A DNA stretch of 64,000 bases from Vibrio coralliilyticus. Its GTDB lineage: Bacteria; Pseudomonadota; Gammaproteobacteria; Enterobacterales; Vibrionaceae. Below are positions 54,092 through 63,798 of this stretch, one piece after another. The translations under genes were made by a program, and so were the position numbers. The stretch is from positions 558,001 through 622,000 of the forward strand of contig NZ_CP024628.1 of the NCBI RefSeq assembly GCF_024449095.1, read 5' to 3'. A model generated the notes under the pieces. It had not been told where the DNA came from. It did no database searches and was given only the letters and a program-made list of their open reading frames with translations. Positions within the stretch are counted from its first letter, which is position 1, and each line of letters begins with the position of its first letter.

Positions 54092-54774
54092 TCCTTCGGA
54101 GCATATATCGTGATGTAATGCTCTAGGCATTTATCTGCTGTAGTTTCAAACTGTTGATCCAATATGCTCAGTGTTTCTATTCTATCTAACCGGAAATGTC
54201 GATAGGCATTTCTGAGTTCACACCACGCGACCAGCGTCCACACTTTTCCCCAGAACATTTGTCCAAGTGGTTGCAGCCTTCGTTGCGTTCTAGCGCCACT
54301 TTCTGCGGTGTAATCAATATCTATTTTCAGTTTTACATCAATCGCATGGCGCAGCATTTGTCCATGTCGGGCAGACTCTGTTTGCGTGTAAAAATCTGGG
54401 ACTAGAATGGGGAAACTTTCAACTTGTTGCTTTCGTTTGTCTGGTAATACGGAAAGAATTTTTGTAGACGCTGTTGTGGAAGCATCAGCGAGTTCGCTGT
54501 CGGACCAAGCGCGTACCATCCTCATACCTAGCTCGAGAGCCATCATTTCCCGTTCAGAAAACATTAAGGGAGGTAAATGCGAACCAGCTTGTAGGACATA
54601 GCCCACACCAGCTTCCCCCTGAATCGGGACACCGGAGTTCATCAGCGACTGAATGTCACGATAAATGGTTCGTTCACTGACTTCCATTGACTGAGCTAAC
54701 TCTGCTGCTGTCACCGCATAGCGCTTTGAACGCAGCAAGGTTAGTAGCTCAAACAATCTTTCCGATTTACTCAT
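54088..54774 (-). CDS. YafY/DeoR-like HTH-WYL transcriptional regulator
   Basis: A 228-residue regulator. The N-terminal winged helix includes YAVTAAELAQSMEVSERTIYRDIQSL and the hinge GVPIQGEAGVGYVL. The WYL part includes LKIDIDYTAESGARTQRRLQPLG, a variant of the ligand-binding core, then WTLVAWCELRNAYRHFRLDRIETL. It lies downstream of the ABM-domain gene on the same strand, separated by a terminator hairpin. Such regulators usually control a neighbouring gene, so the ABM gene is the natural candidate. Confidence 0.92.
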   Translation of the reverse strand: MSKSERLFELLTLLRSKRYAVTAAELAQSMEVSERTIYRDIQSLMNSGVPIQGEAGVGYVLQAGSHLPPLMFSEREMMALELGMRMVRAWSDSELADASTTASTKILSVLPDKRKQQVESFPILVPDFYTQTESARHGQMLRHAIDVKLKIDIDYTAESGARTQRRLQPLGQMFWGKVWTLVAWCELRNAYRHFRLDRIETLSILDQQFETTADKCLEHYITIYAPKD

Positions 54775-54789
54775 TTCTTTCCTTGTTGA

Positions 54790-54819
54790 TTAAAAGGAGA
54801 ACATCGAAATGTTCTCCTT
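54790..54819 (-). terminator. Terminator after the ABM-domain gene
   Basis: AAGGAGAACAT (54794-54804) pairs with ATGTTCTCCTT (54809-54819); on the minus strand the stem is followed by TTAATC after extra T residues. It lies between the ABM-domain gene and the WYL regulator gene. Confidence 0.75.
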
Positions 54820-54839
54820 AGCGAGGCGTTAAATCAATA

Positions 54840-55160
54840 TTACTGGTACTTAGCTGCTAGATCGCTCATTCGGAGAATCTGATGTTGCATGTTCACCGAT
54901 TCGGAGTCAATCAGTGCCATTAGAGGTTGACAGTCAGCACAGTTAACAAACTGCTCACCAGCGGCTTTAGCATCTTCCATTGAGTCCCAATACACGACAT
55001 CTGTCCATGTGTTGTTCTCCTCGTTATGGCTCAAGGAACGATATTGAAAGCCTTTTAAATTGGCGACGAACTTCTGGCTTTGATTGGCTGCTTCTACCAA
55101 TTCATCCGGTGTTGTACCTGATAATAGTTTAAAGCTAACCATTTCAATAACGTTTTCCAT
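54840..55160 (-). CDS. ABM-like (dimeric alpha-beta barrel) small protein
   Basis: A 106-residue protein resembling the antibiotic biosynthesis monooxygenase fold: VIEMVSFKLLSGTTPDELVEAAN, FQYRSLSHNEENNTWTDVVYWDSMEDAKAAGEQF. No cofactor motif is expected in this family; some act as cofactor-free monooxygenases or haem-degrading enzymes, many are unknown. A cysteine pair NCADCQP lies near residue 75. The gene is upstream of a WYL regulator gene on the same strand. Confidence 0.78.
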   Translation of the reverse strand: MENVIEMVSFKLLSGTTPDELVEAANQSQKFVANLKGFQYRSLSHNEENNTWTDVVYWDSMEDAKAAGEQFVNCADCQPLMALIDSESVNMQHQILRMSDLAAKYQ

Positions 55161-55393
55161 TGTGTTACTCCTTTTGACTTTGTTTTAAGTTCAAAGTGAG
55201 TGTATGGCAGTGGAGTGTCAGAAACTGTCAGTAATGATGTTGAGTCCAAACTGGGGTTACTTGAAGCATTATTATAATGTTATTAAGCAACTTGTTGTTT
55301 ATGGGCTAAACTATTCGTAGCAGTGCAAATAAATAATAGACTGGTTGGGCTAGGTATCCTTGAGTAGGACGTTCAAGGAAGTGAGGGATCATT

Positions 55394-55996
55394 ATGGCTA
55401 TTCAAGGCACCATTAGTGAGTGGCATGATAGTAAAGGCTACGGATATATTTCGGTTGATGATCAGGAAGCACAGATTAAGTTCCATCTATTTGATTTGGA
55501 AGCGTATGGTCATCCTCCTCGCATCAGTGAACGAGTGCAATTTCGCTTAGCTAAGGATGCGCATGGAGGGATACGTGCTGTTAATATAGAGCGTCAGGTA
55601 GTCTTAAATTTTACGCTTTCAATAGCCATTTGGTTTTTCAGCACTCTTGTGGCGAGTGTTTTTCTGCTTGATTATCCACCGCTTTCTTTTGTTCTCTACA
55701 TTACGCTAAGTACCATTGCATATATGGTGTACGCACTAGATAAACATGCGCTTCATACTGGTGGTTGGCGAGTACCATCGGTCACTTTTCATATCATCAA
55801 TGTTTTTGGTGGCTGGCCCGGAGCGTTGTTGGCTCAGTCTGTTCTGCATCATAAATACAGTGATATAGGCTTTAAAAGTCTATTTTGGGTGACACTACTA
55901 GCAAACTTTACTCTGTTTTGCTGGACGCTAACAGAAGAGGGAATGATGACAACCTTAGAGTTTTTGTCTCAGTTGCAAGTGATGCTTTTGTTTTAA
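55394..55996 (+). CDS. Cold-shock domain plus DUF1294 membrane protein
   Basis: A 200-residue fusion. Residues 1-70 form a cold-shock domain (GTISEWHDSKGYGYISVDD, IKFHLFDLEAYG); the rest is a DUF1294 membrane part with three or four helices (FTLSIAIWFFSTLVASVFLL, LSFVLYITLSTIAYMVYALDKH) and the DUF1294 motif VPSVTFHIINVFGGWPGALLAQ. This fusion is common in gammaproteobacteria; a link of nucleic-acid binding to the membrane is suggested but no function is established. Confidence 0.9.
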   Translation: MAIQGTISEWHDSKGYGYISVDDQEAQIKFHLFDLEAYGHPPRISERVQFRLAKDAHGGIRAVNIERQVVLNFTLSIAIWFFSTLVASVFLLDYPPLSFVLYITLSTIAYMVYALDKHALHTGGWRVPSVTFHIINVFGGWPGALLAQSVLHHKYSDIGFKSLFWVTLLANFTLFCWTLTEEGMMTTLEFLSQLQVMLLF

Positions 55997-56028
55997 AAAG
56001 CAGCCAGCTACTTTGTGGTAGCTGGCTG
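55994..56028 (-). terminator. Terminator of the phnW-pbfA-phnX operon
   Basis: CAGCCAGCTAC (56001-56011) pairs with GTAGCTGGCTG (56018-56028) around a 6-base loop. On the minus strand it runs into CTTTTTAAAAC, so it ends the phosphonate operon 24 bp after the phnX stop; it may also stop the converging cold-shock gene. Confidence 0.82.
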
Positions 56029-56051
56029 ATACTCGCTGTAGCTGTCACCGT

Positions 56052-56867
56052 TTATGGGCGCTCTCCGGCTGCTAATCGGCGCTCGACATCTTTAATCACG
56101 TCTGGTAGCTCAGAAATCGTATCGATGAGGTAATGAGGGGCGCTTTTGATGAGTTTTGCTTTGGCCTTCTCACGTGCTTGATTCAACGTATCTTCATCTG
56201 CAGATTGATATTCTTCGAAAGTTAACCCGGCTTCATTACCGGATAGTAGCAGTCCAACAGTCCACATACCCGCATTGTGCCCTTCGTCAATTCCTGGGGC
56301 AGCGTCATCAACTTTGATGCATGCCTTAACATCCGTCACACTGAGTTCGATAACATTTTTTAGTGCCATGTAGGGGGCAGGGCGACCACCTTGAGGAAGG
56401 TCATCCGTTGCTACGACATAGTCTGGTTTGTAGCCATAGTCGGCTGCGACAGGAATAAGCACATCCATGACTTCACGAGGATAACCTGAACAGGATCCAA
56501 TTTTGATACCTTGAGCTTTTAGATTATCGACCACTTCAATGGCATTGAGAATTGGTTCTGCGTGGTCGGCCACTTTGGCTTTTTGCAGCGGCATAAAGGC
56601 TGCGTAAATACGGTCAATATCGTCACTGTTCATTGAACGACCAAATTGTTCGTTCCAGCGTTTATCGACAGATGGCAGCTGGCCTACCGCTTGGATGTGA
56701 TCCCATTTACCCAGTCCCATCGGCTCTCGGGCTTCTGCAAGGTTTATGTCGAAATCGAAACCTTGTTTGAAGGCTTCAACGAAAATACTGGTTGGAGCAA
56801 ATGAACCAAAATCTACTATGGTCCCAGCCCAGTCAAAGATAACGGCTTGGATTGGTGAATTAGTCAT
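56052..56867 (-). CDS. phnX: Phosphonoacetaldehyde hydrolase
   Basis: A 271-residue HAD-superfamily enzyme that splits phosphonoacetaldehyde into acetaldehyde and phosphate. The nucleophile Asp is in [14 protein letters not shown] near residue 10, the Schiff-base lysine in [13 protein letters not shown] near residue 53, with [12 protein letters not shown] and [14 protein letters not shown] for motifs II and IV. ATG 56867 has AAGG 8 bases upstream; the longer frame to 56927 would overlap pbfA. It is the last gene of the minus-strand operon and closes the pathway by freeing phosphate. Confidence 0.96.
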   Translation of the reverse strand: MTNSPIQAVIFDWAGTIVDFGSFAPTSIFVEAFKQGFDFDINLAEAREPMGLGKWDHIQAVGQLPSVDKRWNEQFGRSMNSDDIDRIYAAFMPLQKAKVADHAEPILNAIEVVDNLKAQGIKIGSCSGYPREVMDVLIPVAADYGYKPDYVVATDDLPQGGRPAPYMALKNVIELSVTDVKACIKVDDAAPGIDEGHNAGMWTVGLLLSGNEAGLTFEEYQSADEDTLNQAREKAKAKLIKSAPHYLIDTISELPDVIKDVERRLAAGERP

Positions 56868-56883
56868 AATTGATACCTTGTTA

Positions 56884-58257
56884 TCAATAGTTGTATTCAT
56901 TACACACATTAGCGATTGCTTCTTCAAAGATCGCTAGTGCTTCGGTCAGTTGTTGGCGTGAAATGATCAGTGGAGGACTCAACTGAATCACATTACCTTG
57001 GGAGACTTTAAAGCTCAGCCCATTGTTGAGGCATTGGTAAAGTACTGACTCTGCTTCATCGTACGCTCGCTGTTTTGTTTGTTTATCGGTAACGAGCTCT
57101 ATTCCCCAGAGCAGGCCAATGCCACGAATGTCTCCAATTACTGGGTATTTCTCTTTCATTTCCAGCAATTTTTTACGTACAAATTTGCTATCGTCTTTTA
57201 CTTTTTCCAGCAAACCTTCTTGCTCAATAGCTTCCATGGTCGCGAGAGCGGCGGCGCAACCTATTGGACTCTTCTCATGGGTGTAATGACCCATAGAGAT
57301 CTGCTCAGCGGTGTTGTATTTGTCTTTGGTGACCATAGCTGCAATTGGAACCAGGCCTCCGCCAAAGCCTTTACCAATACATAAAATGTCCGGTTCTATA
57401 TCGTAAGCTTGATAAGTAAACCATTCACCGCTACGCCCCATACCGTTAGGAATATCGTCGATGATCAACATGACATTGTGTTTGTCACAAATCTCACGTA
57501 CACGTTTCCAATAGGCTTTGCTCGGGACTTGAACATCGGTGTTTCGTACTGCCTCGGCAATAAATGCACCAATACCGCCTTCTTTCTCGATGACATACTC
57601 TAGATAATCGGCGTAGTGAACATCATCAGAGGTATTGGGAAATGCCCCCCGATAAGAAACAGCAGGTGGAATGCGTTCTACACCAGCCATTAAAGGCCCC
57701 ATACCTTCTCGGAAGCAAGCTTCGCCTCCAACGGAAATGGCATCAAGCGAGGCTCCATGAAACGAGTCCCAAAGTGATACCACCTTGAAGTTTCCCGTGA
57801 CATGGCGAGCTAATTTGAGTGCCATTCCTATGGCCGAAGTGCCACCGGGGGCAAAGAGCACTCGATTTAGCTCTCCGCCACAGATTTGAGTGAGCTTTTC
57901 TGCACATTTGATGGCCGTTTCATTGGTGAATCGACGAGGAGAAAATGGCAAGCTTGCTATTTGCTCCGTGACTTTTTTAATGATATGAGGGTGGCCGTAA
58001 CCTAACTGGTGGACATTGTTACCATGGAAATCCATGTATTTCTTGCCCGATGCGTCTTGCAGATAAATGCCTTCAGCACTTTCAAGCGCGTCTAAACAAG
58101 GGGTCGACATTGCCTGATGCACGAACACATCACTATCGCGTTGAAGTAAGCTTTGCGTTTGCTCATCTTTCAAAGAAGCGCTCCAAGCTTGTCGTGCAGA
58201 GGTGGTGTTCACGTCCCCTTCGCTACGAAAGTGAGTGGGTTTGACTGATTGACTCAT
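56884..58257 (-). CDS. pbfA: (R)-1-hydroxy-2-aminoethylphosphonate ammonia-lyase
   Basis: A 457-residue class III PLP enzyme: [19 protein letters not shown] near the front, [19 protein letters not shown] for phosphate binding, [17 protein letters not shown] with the PLP Asp, and [17 protein letters not shown] with the PLP lysine. It looks like an aminotransferase, but between phnW and phnX it is best read as PbfA. That family, described from vibrios, eliminates ammonia from hydroxylated aminoethylphosphonate to give phosphonoacetaldehyde, the PhnX substrate. It is 4 bp after phnW and 16 bp before phnX. Confidence 0.85.
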   Translation of the reverse strand: MSQSVKPTHFRSEGDVNTTSARQAWSASLKDEQTQSLLQRDSDVFVHQAMSTPCLDALESAEGIYLQDASGKKYMDFHGNNVHQLGYGHPHIIKKVTEQIASLPFSPRRFTNETAIKCAEKLTQICGGELNRVLFAPGGTSAIGMALKLARHVTGNFKVVSLWDSFHGASLDAISVGGEACFREGMGPLMAGVERIPPAVSYRGAFPNTSDDVHYADYLEYVIEKEGGIGAFIAEAVRNTDVQVPSKAYWKRVREICDKHNVMLIIDDIPNGMGRSGEWFTYQAYDIEPDILCIGKGFGGGLVPIAAMVTKDKYNTAEQISMGHYTHEKSPIGCAAALATMEAIEQEGLLEKVKDDSKFVRKKLLEMKEKYPVIGDIRGIGLLWGIELVTDKQTKQRAYDEAESVLYQCLNNGLSFKVSQGNVIQLSPPLIISRQQLTEALAIFEEAIANVCNEYNY

Positions 58258-58261
58258 GGCA

Positions 58262-59377
58262 TTAAGCTACCGTTGCTGTTTCTTGCCAGTACATGGCGTT
58301 TTTTATCGCCCCAATCAGGCGTTCAATGTCTTGTGGGTAGACTTCGCCGATGTTGCCAATTCGGAAACAATCTGCATCCGATACTTTACCTGGATAGATC
58401 ACAAACCCTTGTTCTTTAAGACGTTCATAAAAGGTCTTAAACTGATAATCTTCGTGGGTGGGTGAGTAGAAGGAAGTAATGATTGGCGAGTGAAGCTCGT
58501 CGTTGAGCAAAGGCTCAAAACCAAGAGAGCGCATACCAGCGACCAGCGTGGTCTGATTGGTGTGGTAGCGCAGGTGCCTCGCTTCGATCCCACCTTCTTG
58601 TTCCAGCTCTAGTAGAGCTTGGTAGAAAGCACGCACAGTATGAGTTGGTGACGTGAAACGCCATTTACCGTGATTCTTTTCCATGCAGTGCCACTGGTCA
58701 TAGAGGTCTAAGCTAAGAGAACGTGCACGACCCTGACATTTTTCCAACTCTTCCTTCTTAGCGATGACAAAGCCAAAACCAGGTACGCCTTGAATGCATT
58801 TATTGGCTGAGCTGATCATGAAGTCGATACCCATGTCACCAATATCCATTGGGATACCCCCGAAACTCGACATTGCATCTAGGATGACGACTTTGCCATA
58901 TTGTTTCGCGAGTTTAGTCAGGGGTTGAATTGGGTTAAGCATGCCGGTTGTCGTTTCACAATGAACGACAGCAACGTGTGTGATATCGGGATCCGTTGCC
59001 AATGCCGTTTCCACCTCGTTCAAGTTTGGCTGTGATGTTTCGCCAGGGGAAACGACATGGCAATGGATGTCCAAATATTGTGCGATTTGTGCGATTCGAG
59101 CACCATATGCTCCATTATCGATGACCAGCAACTTGCCTTTTTTGCTAATAACGCTGCCTATTGTTGCTTCGACAGACGCCGTGCCACTGCCTTGCATCAA
59201 TACGCTTGTATAGCCGCTGTGATGAGTGGCTAACTTCACCAGTTGCGCTCGAATCACTTCGACGATATCTCTGTTGTAATCATTATCCCAAGTACACCAG
59301 TCTTTGAGCATGGCTTGACGAACAGTAGCAGAAGTTGATAGAGGTCCAGGAGTAAGCAGTAGGTATTCGTTATTCAT
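58262..59377 (-). CDS. phnW: 2-aminoethylphosphonate-pyruvate transaminase
   Basis: A 371-residue class V PLP aminotransferase. It moves the amino group of 2-aminoethylphosphonate to pyruvate, giving phosphonoacetaldehyde and alanine. The start region is [36 protein letters not shown] binds the PLP phosphate, [14 protein letters not shown] holds the PLP Asp, and [17 protein letters not shown] has the PLP lysine. I prefer ATG 59377, which gives the family start [11 protein letters not shown] 59389 is four codons upstream. It leads the operon phnW-pbfA-phnX, divergent from phnS. Confidence 0.95.
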   Translation of the reverse strand: MNNEYLLLTPGPLSTSATVRQAMLKDWCTWDNDYNRDIVEVIRAQLVKLATHHSGYTSVLMQGSGTASVEATIGSVISKKGKLLVIDNGAYGARIAQIAQYLDIHCHVVSPGETSQPNLNEVETALATDPDITHVAVVHCETTTGMLNPIQPLTKLAKQYGKVVILDAMSSFGGIPMDIGDMGIDFMISSANKCIQGVPGFGFVIAKKEELEKCQGRARSLSLDLYDQWHCMEKNHGKWRFTSPTHTVRAFYQALLELEQEGGIEARHLRYHTNQTTLVAGMRSLGFEPLLNDELHSPIITSFYSPTHEDYQFKTFYERLKEQGFVIYPGKVSDADCFRIGNIGEVYPQDIERLIGAIKNAMYWQETATVA

Positions 59378-59399
59378 CCTAATATCCATTTTGTTTTTT

Positions 59400-59411
59400 T
59401 GGTATACACCA
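59400..59411. promoter_or_regulatory. Putative PhnR operator 1 (phnW promoter)
   Basis: TGGTATACACCA, a near-palindrome containing GTATACAC, which fits the GT-N-TA-N-AC operator pattern of HutC-subfamily GntR regulators. It lies 22 bp upstream of the phnW start. Confidence 0.65.
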
Positions 59412-59598
59412 GAATTTAAGCTTACTCTAGCAAGCGAGGAAACGATGAGTAAATAGACAAAAACTGAAATTCATAAAACTTTCATATCGAAAATATTAGG
59501 TCCGTGATGAAGGAGAATTTTTTGAACAGGTTTATAAAAAGTGCCATTTTTTATTCATAGAATCGTCACAAAGCCAATTTAGGGTGTATGTCATTAAC

Positions 59599-59610
59599 TG
59601 GTACAGACCA
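59599..59610. promoter_or_regulatory. Putative PhnR operator 2 (phnS promoter)
   Basis: TGGTACAGACCA shares the TGGT and ACCA arms with the other two copies but has CAG at the centre. It lies 60 bp upstream of phnS. The rest of the 59412-59670 divergent region shows no other clear site. Confidence 0.5.
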
Positions 59611-59670
59611 ATGTATTTTGCCCAAAGGGAAGTGAATTGGTCTCAAACGATAGAGTCTTAACTGGAGAAA

Positions 59671-60681
59671 ATGATGAAGAACCGTTTGATGAAAGGATCG
59701 CTGGCTGCGCTTGTCTCTGTTCTAGCGACTAATGTGATGGCCGCTGAGGAAGTGACGGTTTATACCGCTTTTGAAACTGACATTCTTGCAAAATATAAAT
59801 CGGCATTTGAAAAAGAAAACCCAGACATCACAATTAAGTGGGTCCGTGACTCTACGGGTATAATGACAGCAAAACTCCTTGCTGAAAAAAACAACCCGCG
59901 GGCGGAAGTCGTATGGGGCCTTGCGGGCTCTTCAATGGCATTGCTGAAAGAGCAAGGCTTGCTTAAGCCATATACACCAAAAGGTGCTGAGTCTCTACAT
60001 GCCAACCTCAACGACCCTCAGTCGAATCAAGCTTGGTTCGGTAATGACGCATATTTCAATGCAGTTTGTTTCAATGAAGCTGTGGCAAAACAGTTGAACC
60101 TACCTAAACCATCGTCATGGGAAGATCTGACGGATCCGGTTTACAAAGGCCATATTGCAATGCCAAACCCAGCGTCATCTGGTACTGGATATATGCAGGT
60201 GTCAGCGTGGCTTCAAAGCATGGGTGAGGACCAGGGCTGGAATTACATGAAAGCACTGGATAAAAATATTGCTCATTACACGCATTCAGGCTCTAAACCT
60301 TGTGTTCAAGCAGGTATGGGAGAAGTGGCGATTGGTATCTCAATGGCAAGTCGTGGCGCTAAGCTGAAAACTCAAGGTGCGCCACTTGCGGTGATTACGC
60401 CTAAAGGTATTGGTTGGGAATCAGAAGCGGTTGGTTTGGTAAAAGAGTCTGACGCAGCGAAACGTGTGGTTGACTGGTCCATTTCTAAGAGTGCTAATGA
60501 ACTGTACGTAGAAATGTACCCAGTGGTTGGTCATAAAGAAGTGAAAGCAACAGTGTCCAACTTCCCGAATGTACAAGAAAATATGGCGGAGATGGATTTT
60601 GCGCAAATGGGTAGCAAGCGAGCTGATATCTTGGCTACTTGGTCTGCGAAATTTGACGCAAAGTCTGAGCCAAAATCGTAA
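59671..60681 (+). CDS. phnS: 2-aminoethylphosphonate ABC transporter, substrate-binding protein
   Basis: A 336-residue periplasmic protein with signal peptide (LAALVSVLATNVMA) and the Fbp/thiamine-type class II binding fold: EVTVYTAFETDILAKYKSAFEKE, VVWGLAGSSMALLKEQGLL, YKGHIAMPNPASSGTGYMQVSAWLQS. Tandem ATG codons at 59671 and 59674 follow a GGAGA ribosome site. It is divergent from phnW, and phnT and phnU follow after a 257-bp gap with a terminator, so the binding protein can be made in excess. Confidence 0.93.
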   Translation: MMKNRLMKGSLAALVSVLATNVMAAEEVTVYTAFETDILAKYKSAFEKENPDITIKWVRDSTGIMTAKLLAEKNNPRAEVVWGLAGSSMALLKEQGLLKPYTPKGAESLHANLNDPQSNQAWFGNDAYFNAVCFNEAVAKQLNLPKPSSWEDLTDPVYKGHIAMPNPASSGTGYMQVSAWLQSMGEDQGWNYMKALDKNIAHYTHSGSKPCVQAGMGEVAIGISMASRGAKLKTQGAPLAVITPKGIGWESEAVGLVKESDAAKRVVDWSISKSANELYVEMYPVVGHKEVKATVSNFPNVQENMAEMDFAQMGSKRADILATWSAKFDAKSEPKS

Positions 60682-60710
60682 TTAGTGATACACAATTTGG
60701 TTAATCCATA

Positions 60711-60738
60711 GGGAGAACTTAGGTTCTCCCTTTTGTTT
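60711..60738 (+). terminator. Terminator between phnS and phnT
   Basis: GGGAGAAC (60711-60718) pairs with GTTCTCCC (60723-60730) around TTAG, then TTTTGTTTT. It should cut most phnS transcripts before phnT. Confidence 0.88.
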
Positions 60739-60911
60739 TCTAATCAGCTAAAGGTATTTTTATCAATATTGGCGTGAGCAGATAAAAAGTTACACAAGAG
60801 GCTGGTATCCAATAGCACTAGCGGTGTTGGATATATGAATCTCTTATTCATTTTTTTGTCATCTTTGCTCTATAAATTTGTAATGTGCCTGAAATAAACC
60901 ATATTTACAGT

Positions 60912-60923
60912 TGGTATATACCA
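60912..60923. promoter_or_regulatory. Putative PhnR operator 3 (phnT promoter)
   Basis: TGGTATATACCA is a perfect 12-bp palindrome and the best copy of the repeated motif. It ends 15 bp before the phnT ATG, almost touching the GGAG ribosome site. Confidence 0.7.
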
Positions 60924-60938
60924 TTTGGAGTGTGTGTT

Positions 60939-62051
60939 ATGCCAACTAACCAACCTTATCTACAGATTGAAAATGTTGTGAAGCAATTCGGACAGTTCAC
61001 AGCACTAAAACAAATTTCGCTATCCATTGAAAAAGGTGAGTTTGTTTGTTTCCTTGGGCCATCCGGTTGTGGAAAAACGACCTTACTAAGAGCCATTGCT
61101 GGTCTCGATTTACCGACTTCTGGCTCCATATCTCAACATGGTGAGGAGACGACTTTTCTCCCCCCAGAGAAGCGCGACTTTGGTATCGTTTTCCAATCCT
61201 ATGCCTTATTCCCCAATTTAACCGTCCAAGAAAATATTGCCATTGGTTTGAAGAATCAGGGGATGACGAATCAGGAAGCCTTAGAAAAAGTGGATTGCTG
61301 GCTTGATATGATAGGGCTAGCAACATCAGGACAAAAGTACCCAAACCAACTTTCTGGAGGACAGCAGCAGCGTGTTGCGCTTGCTCGTGCATTGGCTTTA
61401 TCTCCAGGATTGCTGCTTCTTGATGAACCTTTATCAGCTTTGGATGCTAAGGTTCGAGTGCACCTTCGCGATGAGATTTGCAAGCTCCAACGTAAGCTGG
61501 GAATTACCACGATTATGGTGACCCATGATCAGGATGAGGCGCTAACCATGGCTGATCGTATTGTTGTTATGAATCATGGTGTTATTGAACAAGTTGGAAC
61601 GCCACAAGAGATCTATCAACAGCCAGCCACCAGATTTGTCGCGGAGTTTGTTGGTAGCATGAACTTTATCAACGCTTCCGTTGCAACTGACAGCCAGCTT
61701 AGAATTGCAGAGTCATTGATTGAAGCGCCGATATTGGAAAATCGTGATTTGGTTCGTGGTGATCACTTTGATTTAGCTATCCGTCCAGAGAATATTCGCT
61801 TCTCTGATGAGGTTAAAAATGCGTTGCCGGTGCGTATTCGTACCTATGAATTTCTAGGGGCTTTCTGGCGATATGAGTGTGAGTTGCAGCATGACAAACA
61901 TGCACAGCCCATCTTTATTGATGTGTCTGGGGAGCAAGCGCAAAACATGAAACTTCGAATTGGTGATATTCGCTACATTCAATTTGCTGAGCATGGGGCA
62001 AGAGCCTACCCAGTGATGAGCCCTACGGGTGATAAAGCGATTGCGGCTTAG
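60939..62051 (+). CDS. phnT: 2-aminoethylphosphonate ABC transporter, ATP-binding protein
   Basis: A 370-residue ATPase. Walker A is FLGPSGCGKTTLLRAIAGLD near residue 40, the signature is NQLSGGQQQRVALARALALS, Walker B is LLLLDEPLSALDAKVR, and the switch histidine is in MVTHDQDEALTMADR. A C-terminal TOBE-type domain (DLAIRPENIRFSDEV) follows, as in the Fbp/Pot group. ATG 60939 has GGAG 8 bases upstream; the longer frame from 60885 would include the operator palindrome. It energises uptake through PhnU. Confidence 0.94.
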   Translation: MPTNQPYLQIENVVKQFGQFTALKQISLSIEKGEFVCFLGPSGCGKTTLLRAIAGLDLPTSGSISQHGEETTFLPPEKRDFGIVFQSYALFPNLTVQENIAIGLKNQGMTNQEALEKVDCWLDMIGLATSGQKYPNQLSGGQQQRVALARALALSPGLLLLDEPLSALDAKVRVHLRDEICKLQRKLGITTIMVTHDQDEALTMADRIVVMNHGVIEQVGTPQEIYQQPATRFVAEFVGSMNFINASVATDSQLRIAESLIEAPILENRDLVRGDHFDLAIRPENIRFSDEVKNALPVRIRTYEFLGAFWRYECELQHDKHAQPIFIDVSGEQAQNMKLRIGDIRYIQFAEHGARAYPVMSPTGDKAIAA

Positions 62052-62061
62052 GGATAGATTA

Positions 62062-63789
62062 ATGGAAAGTAACACAATGAATAGCCCGACGATGAATGCC
62101 CTTAAAGCTCGGCCCGCTGGCCTGTTAAAACGAGTAAGCCGCGACAATGTCGTCTTATTTGGTTTACTTGCTTTTCTTTTCACACTATTGGTGCTTTTTA
62201 TCGTCATGCCCTTGTGGGCAATGCTGGAAAAAAGCGTTCAAGGTGCGGAAGGGGAGTTTGTTGGTTTAGCCAATTTTGCTAATTATTTTTCCCAAGCAAG
62301 TTTGTGGCAGTCTTTGGGTAATACGTTCACAGTCGGCATTCTGGTGACTGGCGTTGTCGGGATATTGGCATTTGGCTATGCCTATGCGTTGACACGCTCC
62401 TGTATGCCATTTAAAGCCATGTTTCATGTGTTGGGGGCGGCGCCGATTCTTGCTCCGTCGTTATTACCTGCAATTAGTTTGATCTTCTTGTTTGGTAATC
62501 AAGGTATTGCCAAAGAAATCCTCGGTGGGCACTCGGTTTATGGTTTGATTGGTATCTCTCTAGGCTTGATCTTCTGGACGTTTCCTCATGCGCTGATGAT
62601 ATTAACCACCTCACTCAGAACGTCTGACGCGCGTCTTTATGAAGCCGCGCGGGCGCTTAAAACATCGCCACTGAAAACCTTTTTTGTGGTGACATTACCT
62701 GCTGCCAAATATGGTTTGATAAGCACGCTTATCGTTGTATTTACTTTGGTGGTTTGCGATTTCGGTGTGCCGAAAGTCATTGGAGGGAGTTACAACGTCC
62801 TTGCGACTGATATTTTTAAGCAAGTGGTAGGACAGCAGAACTTTTCGATGGGGGCGGTGACCAGCATCTTGTTGTTAATCCCTGCTTTATTAGCGTTTGT
62901 TGCTGACCGTTGGGTACAGAAGAAGCAAAAGAGTTTGTTTGATACTCGCTCTGTGCCTTATCAGCCGGAGCCAAACACTCTGCGCGATGGCGCTTGTTTT
63001 GTTTATTGCTCAGTCATTTCATTAGCTGTGCTTGCCGTGCTTGGTATGGCGGTGTATGGATCATTAGTTACCTTCTGGCCATGGAATAAAGCATTGACGT
63101 TAAATAACTATAATTTTGCCGAGATGAGTACTTACGGATGGCAACCTTATTTTAACTCATTGTCTTTGGCTACATGGGCTGCGATTATTGGTACTGCACT
63201 GATTTTTGTCGGAGCTTACTGCATCGAAAAAGGTCGAGCGTTTGCACCTATTCGGCAGGCAATGCAAATGTTAAGTGTGGTACCTATGGCGGTTCCTGGT
63301 ATGGTGCTCGGCTTGGGTTACATCTTCTATTTTAATGACTCCAACAATCCTCTGAGTTTTCTTTACGGTACGATGGCATTTTTGGTGATTAATACGGTTG
63401 TGCATTACTACACGGTCGGGCATATGACTGCCTTGACGGCACTAAAGCAAATCCCTGCAGAGATTGAAGCCACGGCGGCCTCGGTGAAGCTGCCTCAGTA
63501 CAAATTGTTCTTCAAAGTGACTTTGCCAGTGTGTGTTCCTGCAACGTTAGATATCGCTACCTATCTGTTTATTAATGCATTAACGACCACTTCTGCGGTA
63601 GTATTCATTTATTCAACTGAAACCATTCCTGCTTCAGTATCTGTACTAAATATGGATGATGCTGGGCAAACAGGCGCAGCTGCTGCGATGGCAGTCATGA
63701 TTATGATTTCTGCTGCTGTGGCAAAATTGGTGCACATGACGTTAGGGAAATGGTTGGAAAATAGAACGCAAGCGTGGCGCAGAAGGTAA
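62062..63789 (+). CDS. phnU: 2-aminoethylphosphonate ABC transporter, fused permease
   Basis: A 575-residue inner-membrane protein with twelve or so helices in two homologous halves. Each half has its own coupling loop to PhnT: EAARALKTSPLKTFFVVTLP near residue 200 and EIEATAASVKLPQYKLFFKV near 475. In Salmonella the two permeases are separate (PhnU and PhnV); here they form one FbpB-like chain. The start at 62062 is 10 bp after the phnT stop; ATG 62077 is possible. phnR follows 9 bp later. Confidence 0.88.
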   Translation: MESNTMNSPTMNALKARPAGLLKRVSRDNVVLFGLLAFLFTLLVLFIVMPLWAMLEKSVQGAEGEFVGLANFANYFSQASLWQSLGNTFTVGILVTGVVGILAFGYAYALTRSCMPFKAMFHVLGAAPILAPSLLPAISLIFLFGNQGIAKEILGGHSVYGLIGISLGLIFWTFPHALMILTTSLRTSDARLYEAARALKTSPLKTFFVVTLPAAKYGLISTLIVVFTLVVCDFGVPKVIGGSYNVLATDIFKQVVGQQNFSMGAVTSILLLIPALLAFVADRWVQKKQKSLFDTRSVPYQPEPNTLRDGACFVYCSVISLAVLAVLGMAVYGSLVTFWPWNKALTLNNYNFAEMSTYGWQPYFNSLSLATWAAIIGTALIFVGAYCIEKGRAFAPIRQAMQMLSVVPMAVPGMVLGLGYIFYFNDSNNPLSFLYGTMAFLVINTVVHYYTVGHMTALTALKQIPAEIEATAASVKLPQYKLFFKVTLPVCVPATLDIATYLFINALTTTSAVVFIYSTETIPASVSVLNMDDAGQTGAAAAMAVMIMISAAVAKLVHMTLGKWLENRTQAWRRR

Positions 63790-63798
63790 GGACAACGA

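Noticed and set aside
60885-60938. Longer start for phnT at 60885
   Set aside because: It would place the operator palindrome inside the coding region and ignores the GGAG before 60939.
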